A stretch of DNA of 64,000 nt from Glandiceps talaboti (lineage: Eukaryota; Hemichordata; Enteropneusta; Spengelidae), in contig NC_135567.1 in assembly GCF_964340395.1 (NCBI RefSeq), positions 1,033,383 through 1,097,382 on the forward strand. The letters are read 5' to 3'. Every line of letters starts with the position of its first letter. Position 1 is the stretch's first letter. The position numbers and the translations under genes are program-made. Shown piece after piece: positions 15,501 to 30,400 of this stretch. The notes beneath the pieces were generated by a model. The model had not been told where the DNA came from and searched no databases. It was given only the letters and a program-made list of their open reading frames with translations.

Positions 15501-15725
15501 CACTGAGGTTTTAAAATCTAACACTTAGACTGCTAACTGAGGCTTTAAAATCTAACACTTAGTCTGCTCACTGAGGTTTTGAAATCTAACACTTAGACTG
15601 CTAACTGAGGCTTTAAAATCTAACACTTAGTCTGCTCACTGAGGTTTTGAATTCTAACACTTAGACTGCTAACTGAGGTTTTGAAATCTAACACTTAGAC
15701 TGCTAACTGAGGCTTTAAAATCTAA
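6526..15725. repeat. 4,600-bp tandem duplication inside 34-bp array
   Basis: The copies run about 6526-11125 and 11126-15725. Matched markers are exactly 4,600 bp apart: GAAATTTAAC at 7299 and 11899; GACTGCTTACTG at 8850/13450 and 10384/14984; GACTGGTAAC at 8238/12838 and 9772/14372. Spot comparisons at 7021, 8281 and 10981 with their partners gave no mismatch. On the left the copies diverge before about 6525 and 11125; on the right they diverge near 11133 and 15733. 4,600 is 135 units plus ten extra T bases, so the 35-bp units were copied too. Confidence 0.85.
7631..10698. repeat. 1,534-bp tandem duplication nested in the 4,600-bp block
   Basis: The copies run about 7631-9164 and 9165-10698. 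CACTTTAG at 7650 and 9184, GACTGGTAAC at 8238 and 9772, and GAAGCTTTAAAA at 8555 and 10089 are all 1,534 bp apart (45 units plus four extra T bases). The same internal duplication recurs in the second 4,600-bp copy (12838 to 14372), so the 1,534-bp event came before the 4,600-bp event. Confidence 0.82.
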
Positions 15726-18700
15726 CACTTAGACTGCTAACTGAGGCTTTAAAATCTAACACTTAGACTGCTAACTGAGGCTTTAAAATCTAACACTTAG
15801 ACTGCTAACTGAGGTTTTGAAATCTAACATTTAGACTGCTCACTGAGGTTTTGAAATCTAACACTTAGACTGCTAACTGAGGTTTTGAAATCTAACACTT
15901 AGACTGCTAACTGAGGTTTTGAAATCTAACACTTAGTCTGCTCACTGAGGTTTTAAAATCTAACACTTAGTCTGCTAACTGAGGTTTTAAAATCTAACAC
16001 TTAGTCTGCTAACTGAGGCTTTAAAATCTAACACTTAGACTGCTAATTGAGGTTTTAAAATCTAACACTTAGACTGCTAACTGAGGCTTTAAAATCTAAC
16101 ACTTAGACTGCTAACTGAGGCTTTAAAATCTAACACTTAGACTGCTAACTGAGGTTTTGAAATCTAACATTTAGACTGCTCACTGAGGTTTTGAAATCTA
16201 ACACTTAGACTGCTAACTGAGGTTTTGAAATCTAACACTTAGACTGCTAACTGAGGTTTTGAAATCTAACACTTAGTCTGCTCACTGAGGTTTTAAAATC
16301 TAACACTTAGTCTGCTAACTGAGGTTTTAAAATCTAACACTTAGTCTGCTAACTGAGGCTTTAAAATCTAACACTTAGACTGCTAATTGAGGTTTTAAAA
16401 TCTAACACTTAGACTGCTAACTGAGGCTTTAAAATCTAACACTTAGACTGCTAACTGAGGCTTTAAAATCTAACACTTAGTCAGCTCACTGAGGTTTTAA
16501 AATCTAACACTTAGACTGCTAACTGAGGCTTTAAAATCTAACACTTAGTCTGCTCACTGAGGTTTTGAAATCTAACACTTAGACTGCTCACTGAGGCTTT
16601 AAAATCTAACACTTAGTCTGCTCACTGAGGTTTTGAAATTTAACACTTAGTCTGCTCACTGAGGTTTTGAATTCTAACACTTTAGTCTGCTCACTGAGTT
16701 TTTGAAATCTAACACTTAGACTGCTTACTGAGGTTTTGAATTCTAACACTTAGTCTGCTCACTGAGGTTTTGAATTCTAACACTTAGACTGCTAACTGAG
16801 GTTTTGAAATCTAACACTTAGTCTGCTAATTGAGGCTTTAAAATCTAACACTTAGACTGTTAACTGAGGTTTTGAAATCTAACACTTAGTCTGCTAACTG
16901 AGGTTTTGAATTCTAACACTTAGTCTGCTCACTGAAGCTTTAAAATCTAACACTTAGACTGCTAACTGAGGTTTTGAAATCTAACATTTAGACTGCTCAC
17001 TGAGGTTTTGAAATCTAACACTTAGACTGCTAACTGAGGTTTTGAAATCTAACACTTAGACTGCTAACTGAGGTTTTGAAATCTAACACTTAGTCTGCTC
17101 ACTGAGGTTTTAAAATCTAACACTTAGTCTGCTAACTGAGGCTTTAAAATCTAACACTTAGACTGCTAATTGAGGTTTTAAAATCTAACACTTAGACTGC
17201 TAACTGAGGCTTTAAAATCTAACACTTAGACTGCTTACTGAGGTTTTGAATTCTAACACTTAGTCTGCTCACTGAGGTTTTCAATTCTAACACTTAGACT
17301 GCTAACTGAGGTTTTGAAATCTAACATTTAGACTGCTCACTGAGGTTTTAAAATCTAACACTTAGTCTGCTAATTGAGGTTTTAAAATCTAACACTTAGA
17401 CTGCTAACTGAGGCTTTAAAATCTAACACTTAGACTGCTAACTGAGGTTTTGAAATCTAACATTTAGACTGCTCACTGAGGTTTTGAAATCTAACACTTA
17501 GACTGCTAACTGAGGTTTTGAAATCTAACACTTAGACTGCTAACTGAGGTTTTGAAATCTAACATTTAGACTGCTAACTGAGGCTTTAAAATCTAACACT
17601 TAGTCTGCTAACTGAGGCTTTAAAATCTAACACTTAGTCAGCTCACTGAGGTTTTAAAATCTAACACTTAGACTGCTAACTGAGGCTTTAAAATCTAACA
17701 CTTAGACTGCTAACTGAGGCTTTAAAATCTAACACTTAGTCAGCTCACTGAGGTTTTAAAATCTAACACTTAGACTGCTAACTGAGGCTTTAAAATCTAA
17801 CACTTAGTCTGCTCACTGAGGTTTTGAAATCTAACACTTAGACTGCTAACTGAGGCTTTAAAATCTAACACTTAGTCTGCTCACTGAGGTTTTGAATTCT
17901 AACACTTAGACTGCTAACTGAGGTTTTGAAATCTAACACTTAGACTGCTAACTGAGGCTTTAAAATCTAACACTTAGACTGCTAACTGAGGCTTTAAAAT
18001 CTAACACTTAGACTGCTAACTGAGGCTTTAAAATCTAACACTTAGACTGTTAACTGAGGCTTTAAAATCTAACACTTAGTCTGCTCACTGAGGCTTTAAA
18101 ATCTAACACTTAGTCTGCTCACTGAGGTTTTGAAATTTAACACTTAGTCTGCTCACTGAGGTTTTGAATTCTAACACTTTAGTCTGCTCACTGAGTTTTT
18201 GAAATCTAACACTTAGACTGCTTACTGAGGTTTTGAATTCTAACACTTAGTCTGCTCACTGAGGTTTTGAATTCTAACACTTTAGTCTGCTCACTGAGTT
18301 TTTGAATTCTAACACTTAGTCTGCTCACTGAGGTTTTGAATTCTAACACTTAGTCTGCTCACTGAGGCTTTAAAATCTAACACTTAGTCTGCTCACTGAG
18401 GTTTTGAAATCTAACACTTTAGTCTGCTCACTGAGGTTTTGAATTCTAACACTTAGACTGCTCACTGAGGTTTTGAATTCTAACACTTAGTCTGCTCACT
18501 GAGGTTTTGAATTCTAACACTTAGTCTGCTCACTGAGGTTTTGAAATCTAACACTTAGACTGCTAACTAAGGCTTTGAAATCTAACATTTAGACTGCTCA
18601 CTGAGGTTTTGAAATCTAACACTTAGACTGCTCACTGAGGTTTTGAAATCTAACACTTAGACTGCTAACTAAGGCTTTGAAATCTAACATTTAGACTGCT

Positions 18701-20770
18701 CACTGAGGTTTTGAAATCTAACACTTAGACTGCTAACTGAGGTTTTGAAATCTAACACTTAGTCTGCTCACTGAAGTTTTGAAATCTAACACTTTAGTCT
18801 GCTCACTGAAGTTTTTGAAATCTAACACTTTAGTCTGCTCACTGAAGTTTTGAAATCTAACACTTAGACTGTTAACTGAGGTTTTGAATTCTAACACTTA
18901 GTCTGCTCACTGAGGTTTTGAATTCTAACACTTAGTCTGCTCACTGAGGTTTTGAATTCTAACACTTAGACTGGTAACTGAGGCTTTAAAATCTAACACT
19001 TAGTCTGCTCACTGAGGTTTTAAAATCTAACACTTAGACTGCTAACTGAGGCTTTAAAATCTAACACTTAGTCTGCTCACTGAGGTTTTAAAATCTAACA
19101 CTTAGACTGCTAACTGAGGCTTTAAAATCTAACACTTAGTCTGCTCACTGAGGTTTTGAATTCTAACACTTAGACTGCTAACTGAGGTTTTGAAATCTAA
19201 CACTTAGACTGTTAACTGAGGTTTTAAAATCTAACACTTAGTCTGCTAATTGAGGTTTTAAAATCTAACACTTAGACTGCTAACTGAGGCTTTAAAATCT
19301 AACACTTAGACTGCTAACTGAGGCTTTAAAATCTAACACTTAGACTGCTAACTGAGGCTTTAAAATCTAACACTTAGACTGCTAACTGAGGTTTTGAAAT
19401 CTAACATTTAGACTGCTCACTGAGGTTTTGAAATCTAACACTTAGACTGCTAACTGAGGTTTTGAAATCTAACACTTAGACTGCTAACTGAGGTTTTGAA
19501 ATCTAACACTTAGTCTGCTCACTGAGGTTTTAAAATCTAACACTTAGTCTGCTAACTGAGGCTTTAAAATCTAACACTTAGACTGCTAATTGAGGTTTTA
19601 AAATCTAACACTTAGACTGCTAACTGAGGCTTTAAAATCTAACACTTAGACTGCTAACTGAGGCTTTAAAATCTAACACTTAGTCAGCTCACTGAGGTTT
19701 TAAAATCTAACACTTAGACTGCTAACTGAGGCTTTAAAATCTAACACTTAGTCTGCTCACTGAGGTTTTGAAATCTAACACTTAGACTGCTAACTGAGGC
19801 TTTAAAATCTAACACTTAGTCTGCTCACTGAGGTTTTGAATTCTAACACTTAGACTGCTAACTGAGGTTTTGAAATCTAACACTTAGACTGCTAACTGAG
19901 GCTTTAAAATCTAACACTTAGACTGCTAACTGAGGCTTTAAAATCTAACACTTAGACTGCTAACTGAGGCTTTAAAATCTAACACTTAGACTGTTAACTG
20001 AGGCTTTAAAATCTAACACTTAGTCTGCTCACTGAGGCTTTAAAATCTAACACTTTAGTCTGCTGACTGAGTTTTTGAAATCTAACACTTAGACTGCTTA
20101 CTGAGGTTTTGAATTCTAACACTTAGTCTGCTCACTGAGGTTTTGAATTCTAACACTTAGACTGCTAACTGAGGTTTTGAAATCTAACACTTAGTCTGCT
20201 AATTGAGGCTTTAAAATCTAACACTTAGACTGTTAACTGAGGTTTTGAAATCTAACACTTAGTCTGCTAACTGAGGTTTTGAATTCTAACACTTAGTCTG
20301 CTCACTGAAGCTTTAAAATCTAACACTTAGACTGCTAACTGAGGTTTTGAAATCTAACATTTAGACTGCTCACTGAGGTTTTGAAATCTAACACTTAGAC
20401 TGCTAACTGAGGTTTTGAAATCTAACACTTAGACTGCTAACTGAGGTTTTGAAATCTAACACTTAGTCTGCTCACTGAGGTTTTAAAATCTAACACTTAG
20501 TCTGCTAACTGAGGCTTTAAAATCTAACACTTAGACTGCTAATTGAGGTTTTAAAATCTAACACTTAGACTGCTAACTGAGGCTTTAAAATCTAACACTT
20601 AGACTGCTTACTGAGGTTTTGAATTCTAACACTTAGTCTGCTCACTGAGGTTTTGAATTCTAACACTTAGACTGCTAACTGAGGTTTTGAAATCTAACAT
20701 TTAGACTGCTCACTGAGGTTTTAAAATCTAACACTTAGTCTGCTAATTGAGGTTTTAAAATCTAACACTT

Positions 20771-23700
20771 AGACTGCTAACTGAGGCTTTAAAATCTAAC
20801 ACTTAGACTGCTAACTGAGGTTTTGAAATCTAACATTTAGACTGCTCACTGAGGTTTTGAAATCTAACACTTAGACTGCTAACTGAGGTTTTGAAATCTA
20901 ACACTTAGACTGCTAACTGAGGTTTTGAAATCTAACATTTAGACTGCTAACTGAGGCTTTAAAATCTAACACTTAGTCTGCTAACTGAGGCTTTAAAATC
21001 TAACACTTAGTCAGCTCACTGAGGTTTTAAAATCTAACACTTAGACTGCTAACTGAGGCTTTAAAATCTAACACTTAGACTGCTAACTGAGGCTTTAAAA
21101 TCTAACACTTAGTCAGCTCACTGAGGTTTTAAAATCTAACACTTAGACTGCTAACTGAGGCTTTAAAATCTAACACTTAGTCTGCTCACTGAGGTTTTGA
21201 AATCTAACACTTAGACTGCTAACTGAGGCTTTAAAATCTAACACTTAGTCTGCTCACTGAGGTTTTGAATTCTAACACTTAGACTGCTAACTGAGGTTTT
21301 GAAATCTAACACTTAGACTGCTAACTGAGGCTTTAAAATCTAACACTTAGACTGCTAACTGAGGCTTTAAAATCTAACACTTAGACTGCTAACTGAGGCT
21401 TTAAAATCTAACACTTAGACTGTTAACTGAGGCTTTAAAATCTAACACTTAGTCTGCTCACTGAGGCTTTAAAATCTAACACTTAGTCTGCTCACTGAGG
21501 TTTTGAAAATTAACACTTAGTCTGCTCACTGAGGTTTTGAATTCTAACACTTTAGTCTGCTCACTGAGTTTTTGAAATCTAACACTTAGACTGCTTACTG
21601 AGGTTTTGAATTCTAACACTTAGTCTGCTCACTGAGGTTTTGAATTCTAACACTTTAGTCTGCTCACTGAGTTTTTGAATTCTAACACTTAGTCTGCTCA
21701 CTGAGGTTTTGAATTCTAACACTTAGTCTGCTCACTGAGGCTTTAAAATCTAACACTTAGTCTGCTCACTGAGGTTTTGAAATCTAACACTTAGTCTGCT
21801 CACTGAGGCTTTAAAATCTAACACTTAGTCTGCTCACTGAGGTTTTGAAATCTAACACTTTAGTCTGCTCACTGAGGTTTTGAATTCTAACACTTAGACT
21901 GCTCACTGAGGTTTTGAATTCTAACACTTAGTCTGCTCACTGAGGTTTTGAATTCTAACACTTAGTCTGCTCACTGAAGTTTTGAAATCTAACACTTTAG
22001 TCTGCTCACTGAAGTTTTTGAAATCTAACACTTTAGTCTGCTCACTGAAGTTTTAAAATCTAACACTTAGACTGCTAACTGAGGCTTTAAAATCTAACAC
22101 TTAGACTGCTTACTGAGGTTTTGAATTCTAACACTTAGTCTGCTCACTGAGGTTTTGAATTCTAACACTTAGACTGCTAACTGAGGTTTTGAAATCTAAC
22201 ATTTAGACTGCTCACTGAGGTTTTAAAATCTAACACTTAGTCTGCTAATTGAGGTTTTAAAATCTAACACTTAGACTGCTAACTGAGGCTTTAAAATCTA
22301 ACACTTAGACTGCTAACTGAGGTTTTGAAATCTAACATTTAGACTGCTCACTGAGGTTTTGAAATCTAACACTTAGACTGCTAACTGAGGTTTTGAAATC
22401 TAACACTTAGACTGCTAACTGAGGTTTTGAAATCTAACATTTAGACTGCTAACTGAGGCTTTAAAATCTAACACTTAGTCTGCTAACTGAGGCTTTAAAA
22501 TCTAACACTTAGTCAGCTCACTGAGGTTTTAAAATCTAACACTTAGACTGCTAACTGAGGCTTTAAAATCTAACACTTAGACTGCTAACTGAGGCTTTAA
22601 AATCTAACACTTAGTCAGCTCACTGAGGTTTTAAAATCTAACACTTAGACTGCTAACTGAGGCTTTAAAATCTAACACTTAGTCTGCTCACTGAGGTTTT
22701 GAAATCTAACACTTAGACTGCTAACTGAGGCTTTAAAATCTAACACTTAGTCTGCTCACTGAGGTTTTGAATTCTAACACTTAGACTGCTAACTGAGGTT
22801 TTGAAATCTAACACTTAGACTGCTAACTGAGGCTTTAAAATCTAACACTTAGACTGCTAACTGAGGTTTTGAAATCTAACATTTAGACTGCTCACTGAGG
22901 TTTTGAAATCTAACACTTAGACTGCTAACTGAGGTTTTGAAATCTAACACTTAGACTGCTAACTGAGGTTTTGAAATCTAACATTTAGACTGCTAACTGA
23001 GGCTTTAAAATCTAACACTTAGTCTGCTAACTGAGGCTTTAAAATCTAACACTTAGTCAGCTCACTGAGGTTTTAAAATCTAACACTTAGACTGCTAACT
23101 GAGGCTTTAAAATCTAACACTTAGACTGCTAACTGAGGCTTTAAAATCTAACACTTAGTCAGCTCACTGAGGTTTTAAAATCTAACACTTAGACTGCTAA
23201 CTGAGGCTTTAAAATCTAACACTTAGTCTGCTCACTGAGGTTTTGAAATCTAACACTTAGACTGCTAACTGAGGCTTTAAAATCTAACACTTAGTCTGCT
23301 CACTGAGGTTTTGAATTCTAACACTTAGACTGCTAACTGAGGTTTTGAAATCTAACACTTAGACTGCTAACTGAGGCTTTAAAATCTAACACTTAGACTG
23401 CTAACTGAGGCTTTAAAATCTAACACTTAGACTGCTAACTGAGGCTTTAAAATCTAACACTTAGACTGTTAACTGAGGCTTTAAAATCTAACACTTAGTC
23501 TGCTCACTGAGGCTTTAAAATCTAACACTTAGTCTGCTCACTGAGGTTTTGAAAATTAACACTTAGTCTGCTCACTGAGGTTTTGAATTCTAACACTTTA
23601 GTCTGCTCACTGAGTTTTTGAAATCTAACACTTAGACTGCTTACTGAGGTTTTGAATTCTAACACTTAGTCTGCTCACTGAGGTTTTGAATTCTAACACT

Positions 23701-24896
23701 TTAGTCTGCTCACTGAGTTTTTGAATTCTAACACTTAGTCTGCTCACTGAGGTTTTGAATTCTAACACTTAGTCTGCTCACTGAGGCTTTAAAATCTAAC
23801 ACTTAGTCTGCTCACTGAGGTTTTGAAATCTAACACTTAGTCTGCTCACTGAGGCTTTAAAATCTAACACTTAGTCTGCTCACTGAGGTTTTGAAATCTA
23901 ACACTTTAGTCTGCTCACTGAGGTTTTGAATTCTAACACTTAGACTGCTCACTGAGGTTTTGAATTCTAACACTTAGTCTGCTCACTGAGGTTTTGAATT
24001 CTAACACTTAGTCTGCTCACTGAAGTTTTGAAATCTAACACTTTAGTCTGCTCACTGAAGTTTTTGAAATCTAACACTTTAGTCTGCTCACTGAAGTTTT
24101 AAAATCTAACACTTAGACTGCTAACTGAGGCTTTAAAATCTAACACTTAGACTGCTTACTGAGGTTTTGAATTCTAACACTTAGTCTGCTCACTGAGGTT
24201 TTGAATTCTAACACTTAGACTGCTAACTGAGGTTTTGAAATCTAACATTTAGACTGCTCACTGAGGTTTTAAAATCTAACACTTAGTCTGCTAATTGAGG
24301 TTTTAAAATCTAACACTTAGACTGCTAACTGAGGCTTTAAAATCTAACACTTAGACTGCTAACTGAGGTTTTGAAATCTAACATTTAGACTGCTCACTGA
24401 GGTTTTGAAATCTAACACTTAGACTGCTAACTGAGGTTTTGAAATCTAACACTTAGACTGCTAACTGAGGTTTTGAAATCTAACATTTAGACTGCTAACT
24501 GAGGCTTTAAAATCTAACACTTAGTCTGCTAACTGAGGCTTTAAAATCTAACACTTAGTCAGCTCACTGAGGTTTTAAAATCTAACACTTAGACTGCTAA
24601 CTGAGGCTTTAAAATCTAACACTTAGACTGCTAACTGAGGCTTTAAAATCTAACACTTAGTCAGCTCACTGAGGTTTTAAAATCTAACACTTAGACTGCT
24701 AACTGAGGCTTTAAAATCTAACACTTAGTCTGCTCACTGAGGTTTTGAAATCTAACACTTAGACTGCTAACTGAGGCTTTAAAATCTAACACTTAGTCTG
24801 CTCACTGAGGTTTTGAATTCTAACACTTAGACTGCTAACTGAGGTTTTGAAATCTAACACTTAGACTGCTAACTGAGGCTTTAAAATCTAACACTT
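20771..24896. repeat. 2,046-bp tandem duplication marked by a private variant
   Basis: The variant GAAAATTAAC, which I saw nowhere else in the array, occurs at 21505 and 23551, 2,046 bp apart (60 units plus six extra T bases). The same offset holds for GACTGCTTACTG at 22104 and 24150, and for the TGAAATCTAACATTTAG context starting at 20806 and 22852. The copies diverge to the left of about 20770 and 22816, and to the right of about 22851 and 24897. Because the private variant is in both copies, this is one of the youngest events that can be seen. Confidence 0.85.
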
Positions 24897-27401
24897 AGAC
24901 TGCTAACTGAGGCTTTAAAATCTAACACTTAGACTGCTAACTGAGGCTTTAAAATCTAACACTTAGACTGTTAACTGAGGCTTTAAAATCTAACACTTAG
25001 TCTGCTCACTGAGGCTTTAAAATCTAACACTTAGTCTGCTCACTGAGGTTTTGAAATTTAACACTTAGTCTGCTCACTGAGGTTTTGAATTCTAACACTT
25101 TAGTCTGCTCACTGAGTTTTTGAAATCTAACACTTAGACTGCTTACTGAGGTTTTGAATTCTAACACTTAGTCTGCTCACTGAGGTTTTGAATTCTAACA
25201 CTTTAGTCTGCTCACTGAGTTTTTGAATTCTAACACTTAGTCTGCTCACTGAGGTTTTGAATTCTAACACTTAGTCTGCTCACTGAGGCTTTAAAATCTA
25301 ACACTTAGTCTGCTCACTGAGGTTTTGAAATCTAACACTTAGTCTGCTCACTGAGGCTTTAAAATCTAACACTTAGTCTGCTCACTGAGGTTTTGAAATC
25401 TAACACTTTAGTCTGCTCACTGAGGTTTTGAATTCTAACACTTAGACTGCTCACTGAGGTTTTGAATTCTAACACTTAGTCTGCTCACTGAGGTTTTGAA
25501 TTCTAACACTTAGTCTGCTCACTGAGGTTTTGAAATCTAACACTTAGACTGCTAACTAAGGCTTTGAAATCTAACATTTAGACTGCTCACTGAGGTTTTG
25601 AAATCTAACACTTAGACTGCTCACTGAGGTTTTGAAATCTAACACTTAGACTGCTAACTAAGGCTTTGAAATCTAACATTTAGACTGCTCACTGAGGTTT
25701 TGAAATCTAACACTTAGACTGCTAACTGAGGTTTTGAAATCTAACACTTAGTCTGCTCACTGAAGTTTTGAAATCTAACACTTTAGTCTGCTCACTGAAG
25801 TTTTTGAAATCTAACACTTTAGTCTGCTCACTGAAGTTTTGAAATCTAACACTTAGACTGTTAACTGAGGTTTTGAATTCTAACACTTAGTCTGCTCACT
25901 GAGGTTTTGAATTCTAACACTTAGACTGCTAACTGAGGTTTTGAATTCTAACACTTAGTCTGCTCACTGAGGTTTTGAATTCTAACACTTAGACTGGTAA
26001 CTGAGGCTTTAAAATCTAACACTTAGTCTGCTCACTGAGGTTTTAAAATCTAACACTTAGACTGCTAACTGAGGCTTTAAAATCTAACACTTAGTCTGCT
26101 CACTGAGGTTTTAAAATCTAACACTTAGACTGCTAACTGAGGCTTTAAAATCTAACACTTAGTCTGCTCACTGAGGTTTTGAATTCTAACACTTAGACTG
26201 CTAACTGAGGTTTTGAAATCTAACACTTAGACTGTTAACTGAGGCTTTAAAATCTAACACTTAGACTGCTAACTGAGGCTTTAAAATCTAACACTTAGAC
26301 TGCTAACTGAGGTTTTGAAATCTAACATTTAGACTGCTCACTGAGGTTTTGAAATCTAACACTTAGACTGCTAACTGAGGTTTTGAAATCTAACACTTAG
26401 ACTGCTAACTGAGGTTTTGAAATCTAACACTTAGTCTGCTCACTGAGGTTTTAAAATCTAACACTTAGTCTGCTAACTGAGGCTTTAAAATCTAACACTT
26501 AGACTGCTCACTGAGGCTTTAAAATCTAACACTTAGTCTGCTAACTGAGGTTTTAAATTCTAACACTTAGACTGCTAACTGAGGCTTTAAAATCTAACAC
26601 TTAGTCTGCTAACTGAGGCTTTAAAATCTAACACTTAGACTGCTCACTGAGGCTTTAAAATCTAACACTTAGTCTGCTCACTGAGGTTTTAAAATCTAAC
26701 ACTTAGACTGCTAACTGAGGCTTTAAAATCTAACACTTAGTCTGCTAATTGAGGTTTTAAAATCTAACACTTAGACTGCTAACTGAGGCTTTAAAATCTA
26801 ACACTTAGACTGCTAACTGAGGCTTTAAAATCTAACACTTAGTCAGGTCACTGAGGTTTTAAAATCTAACACTTAGACTGCTAACTGAGGCTTTAAAATC
26901 TAACACTTAGTCTGCTCACTGAGGTTTTGAAATCTAACACTTAGACTGCTAACTGAGGCTTTAAAATCTAACACTTAGTCTGCTCACTGAGGTTTTGAAT
27001 TCTAACACTTAGACTGCTAACTGAGGTTTTGAAATCTAACACTTAGACTGCTAACTGAGGCTTTAAAATCTAACACTTAGACTGCTAACTGAGGCTTTAA
27101 AATCTAACACTTAGACTGCTAACTGAGGTTTTAAAATCTAACACTTAGTCTGCTCACTGAGGCTTTAAAATCTAACACTTAGTCTGCTCACTGAGGCTTT
27201 AAAATCTAACACTTAGTCTGCTCACTGAGGCTTTAAAATCTAACACTTAGACTGCTAACTGAGGCTTTAAAATCTAACACTTAGACTGTTAACTGAGGCT
27301 TTAAAATCTAACACTTAGTCTGCTCACTGAGGTTTTGAAATTTAACACTTAGACTGTTAACTGAGGCTTTAAAATCTAACACTTAGACTGCTAACTGAGG
27401 T

Positions 27402-30400
27402 TTTAAAATCTAACACTTAGACTGCTCACTGAGGCTTTAAAATCTAACACTTAGACTGCTAACTGAGGCTTTAAAATCTAACACTTAGTCTGCTCACTGA
27501 AGCTTTAAAATCTAACACTTAGACTGCTAACTGAGGTTTTGAAATCTAACACTTAGACTGCTAACTGAGGTTTTGAAATCTAACACTTAGTCTGCTCACT
27601 GAAGTTTTGAAATCTAACACTTTAGTCTGCTCACTGAAGTTTTTGAAATCTAACACTTTAGTCTGCTCACTGAAGTTTTGAAATCTAACACTTAGACTGT
27701 TAACTGAGGTTTTGAATTCTAACACTTAGTCTGCTCACTGAGGTTTTGAATTCTAACACTTAGACTGCTAACTGAGGTTTTGAATTCTAACACTTAGTCT
27801 GCTCACTGAGGTTTTGAATTCTAACACTTAGACTGGTAACTGAGGCTTTAAAATCTAACACTTAGTCTGCTCACTGAGGTTTTAAAATCTAACACTTAGA
27901 CTGCTAACTGAGGCTTTAAAATCTAACACTTAGTCTGCTCACTGAGGTTTTAAAATCTAACACTTAGACTGCTAACTGAGGCTTTAAAATCTAACACTTA
28001 GTCTGCTCACTGAGGTTTTGAATTCTAACACTTAGACTGCTAACTGAGGTTTTGAAATCTAACACTTAGACTGTTAACTGAGGCTTTAAAATCTAACACT
28101 TAGACTGCTAACTGAGGTTTTGAATTCTAACACTTAGACTGCTAACTGAGGTTTTGAAATCTAACATTTAGACTGCTCACTGAGGTTTTAAAATCTAACA
28201 CTTAGTCTGCTAATTGAGGTTTTAAAATCTAACACTTAGACTGCTAACTGAGGCTTTAAAATCTAACACTTAGACTGCTAACTGAGGTTTTGAAATCTAA
28301 CATTTAGACTGCTCACTGAGGTTTTGAAATCTAACACTTAGACTGCTAACTGAGGTTTTGAAATCTAACACTTAGACTGCTAACTGAGGTTTTGAAATCT
28401 AACACTTAGTCTGCTCACTGAGGTTTTAAAATCTAACACTTAGTCTGCTAACTGAGGCTTTAAAATCTAACACTTAGACTGCTAACTGAGGTTTTAAAAT
28501 CTAACACTTAGACTGCTAACTGAGGCTTTAAAATCTAACACTTAGTCTGTTAACCGAGGCTTTAAAATCTAACACTTAGACTGCTAACTGAGGTTTTGAA
28601 TTCTAACACTTAGTCTGCTAATTGAGGTTTTGAAATCTAACATTTAGACTGCTCACTGAGGTTTTAAAATCTAACACTTAGTCTGCTAATTGAGGTTTTA
28701 AAATCTAACACTTAGACTGCTAACTGAGGCTTTAAAATCTAACACTTAGACTGCTAACTGAGGTTTTGAAATCTAACATTTAGACTGCTCACTGAGGTTT
28801 TGAAATCTAACACTTAGACTGCTAACTGAGGTTTTGAAATCTAACACTTAGACTGCTAACTGAGGTTTTGAAATCTAACACTTAGTCTGCTCACTGAGGT
28901 TTTAAAATCTAACACTTAGTCTGCTAACTGAGGCTTTAAAATCTAACACTTAGACTGCTCACTGAGGCTTTAAAATCTAACACTTAGTCTGCTCACTGAG
29001 GCTTTAAAATCTAACACTTAGTCTGCTAACTGAGGTTTTGAATTCTAACACTTAGACTGCTAATTGAGGTTTTAAAATCTAACACTTAGACTGCTAACTG
29101 AGGCTTTAAAATCTAACACTTAGACTGCTAACTGAGGCTTTAAAATCTAACACTTAGTCAGCTCACTGAGGTTTTAAAATCTAACACTTAGACTGCTAAC
29201 TGAGGCTTTAAAATCTAACACTTAGTCTGCTCACTGAGGTTTTGAAATCTAACACTTAGACTGCTAACTGAGGCTTTAAAATCTAACACTTAGTCTGCTC
29301 ACTGAGGTTTTGAATTCTAACACTTAGACTGCTAACTGAGGTTTTGAAATCTAACACTTAGACTGCTAACTGAGGCTTTAAAATCTAACACTTAGACTGC
29401 TAACTGAGGCTTTAAAATCTAACACTTAGACTGCTAACTGAGGTTTTAAAATCTAACACTTAGTCTGCTCACTGAGGCTTTAAAATCTAACACTTAGTCT
29501 GCTCACTGAGGCTTTAAAATCTAACACTTAGTCTGCTCACTGAGGCTTTAAAATCTAACACTTAGACTGCTAACTGAGGCTTTAAAATCTAACACTTAGA
29601 CTGTTAACTGAGGCTTTAAAATCTAACACTTAGTCTGCTCACTGAGGTTTTGAAATTTAACACTTAGACTGTTAACTGAGGCTTTAAAATCTAACACTTA
29701 GACTGCTAACTGAGGTTTTAAAATCTAACACTTAGACTGCTCACTGAGGCTTTAAAATCTAACACTTAGACTGCTAACTGAGGCTTTAAAATCTAACACT
29801 TAGTCTGCTCACTGAAGCTTTAAAATCTAACACTTAGTCTGCTCACTGAGGTTTTGAAATTTAACACTTAGACTGTTAACTGAGGCTTTAAAATCTAACA
29901 CTTAGACTGCTAACTGAGGTTTTGAAATCTAACACTTAGACTGCTAACTGAGGCTTTAAAATCTAACACTTAGACTGCTAACTGAGGTTTTGAAATCTAA
30001 CACTTAGACTGCTAACTGAGGCTTTAAAATCTAACACTTAGACTGTTAACTGAGGTTTTGAAATCTAACACTTAGACTGCTAACTGAGGTTTTGAAATCT
30101 AACACTTAGACTGCTAACTGAGGCTTTAAAATCTAACACTTAGACTGTTAACTGAGGTTTTGAAATCTAACACTTAGACTGCTCACTGAGGTTTTGAAAT
30201 CTAACACTTAGTCTGCTCACTGAGGTTTTGAATTCTAACACTTAGACTGCTAACTGAGGTTTTGAAATCTAACACTTAGACTGCTAACTGAGGCTTTAAA
30301 ATCTAACACTTAGACTGCTAACTGAGGCTTTAAAATCTAACACTTAGACTGCTAACTGAGGCTTTAAAATCTAACACTTAGTCTGCTCACTGAGGCTTTA

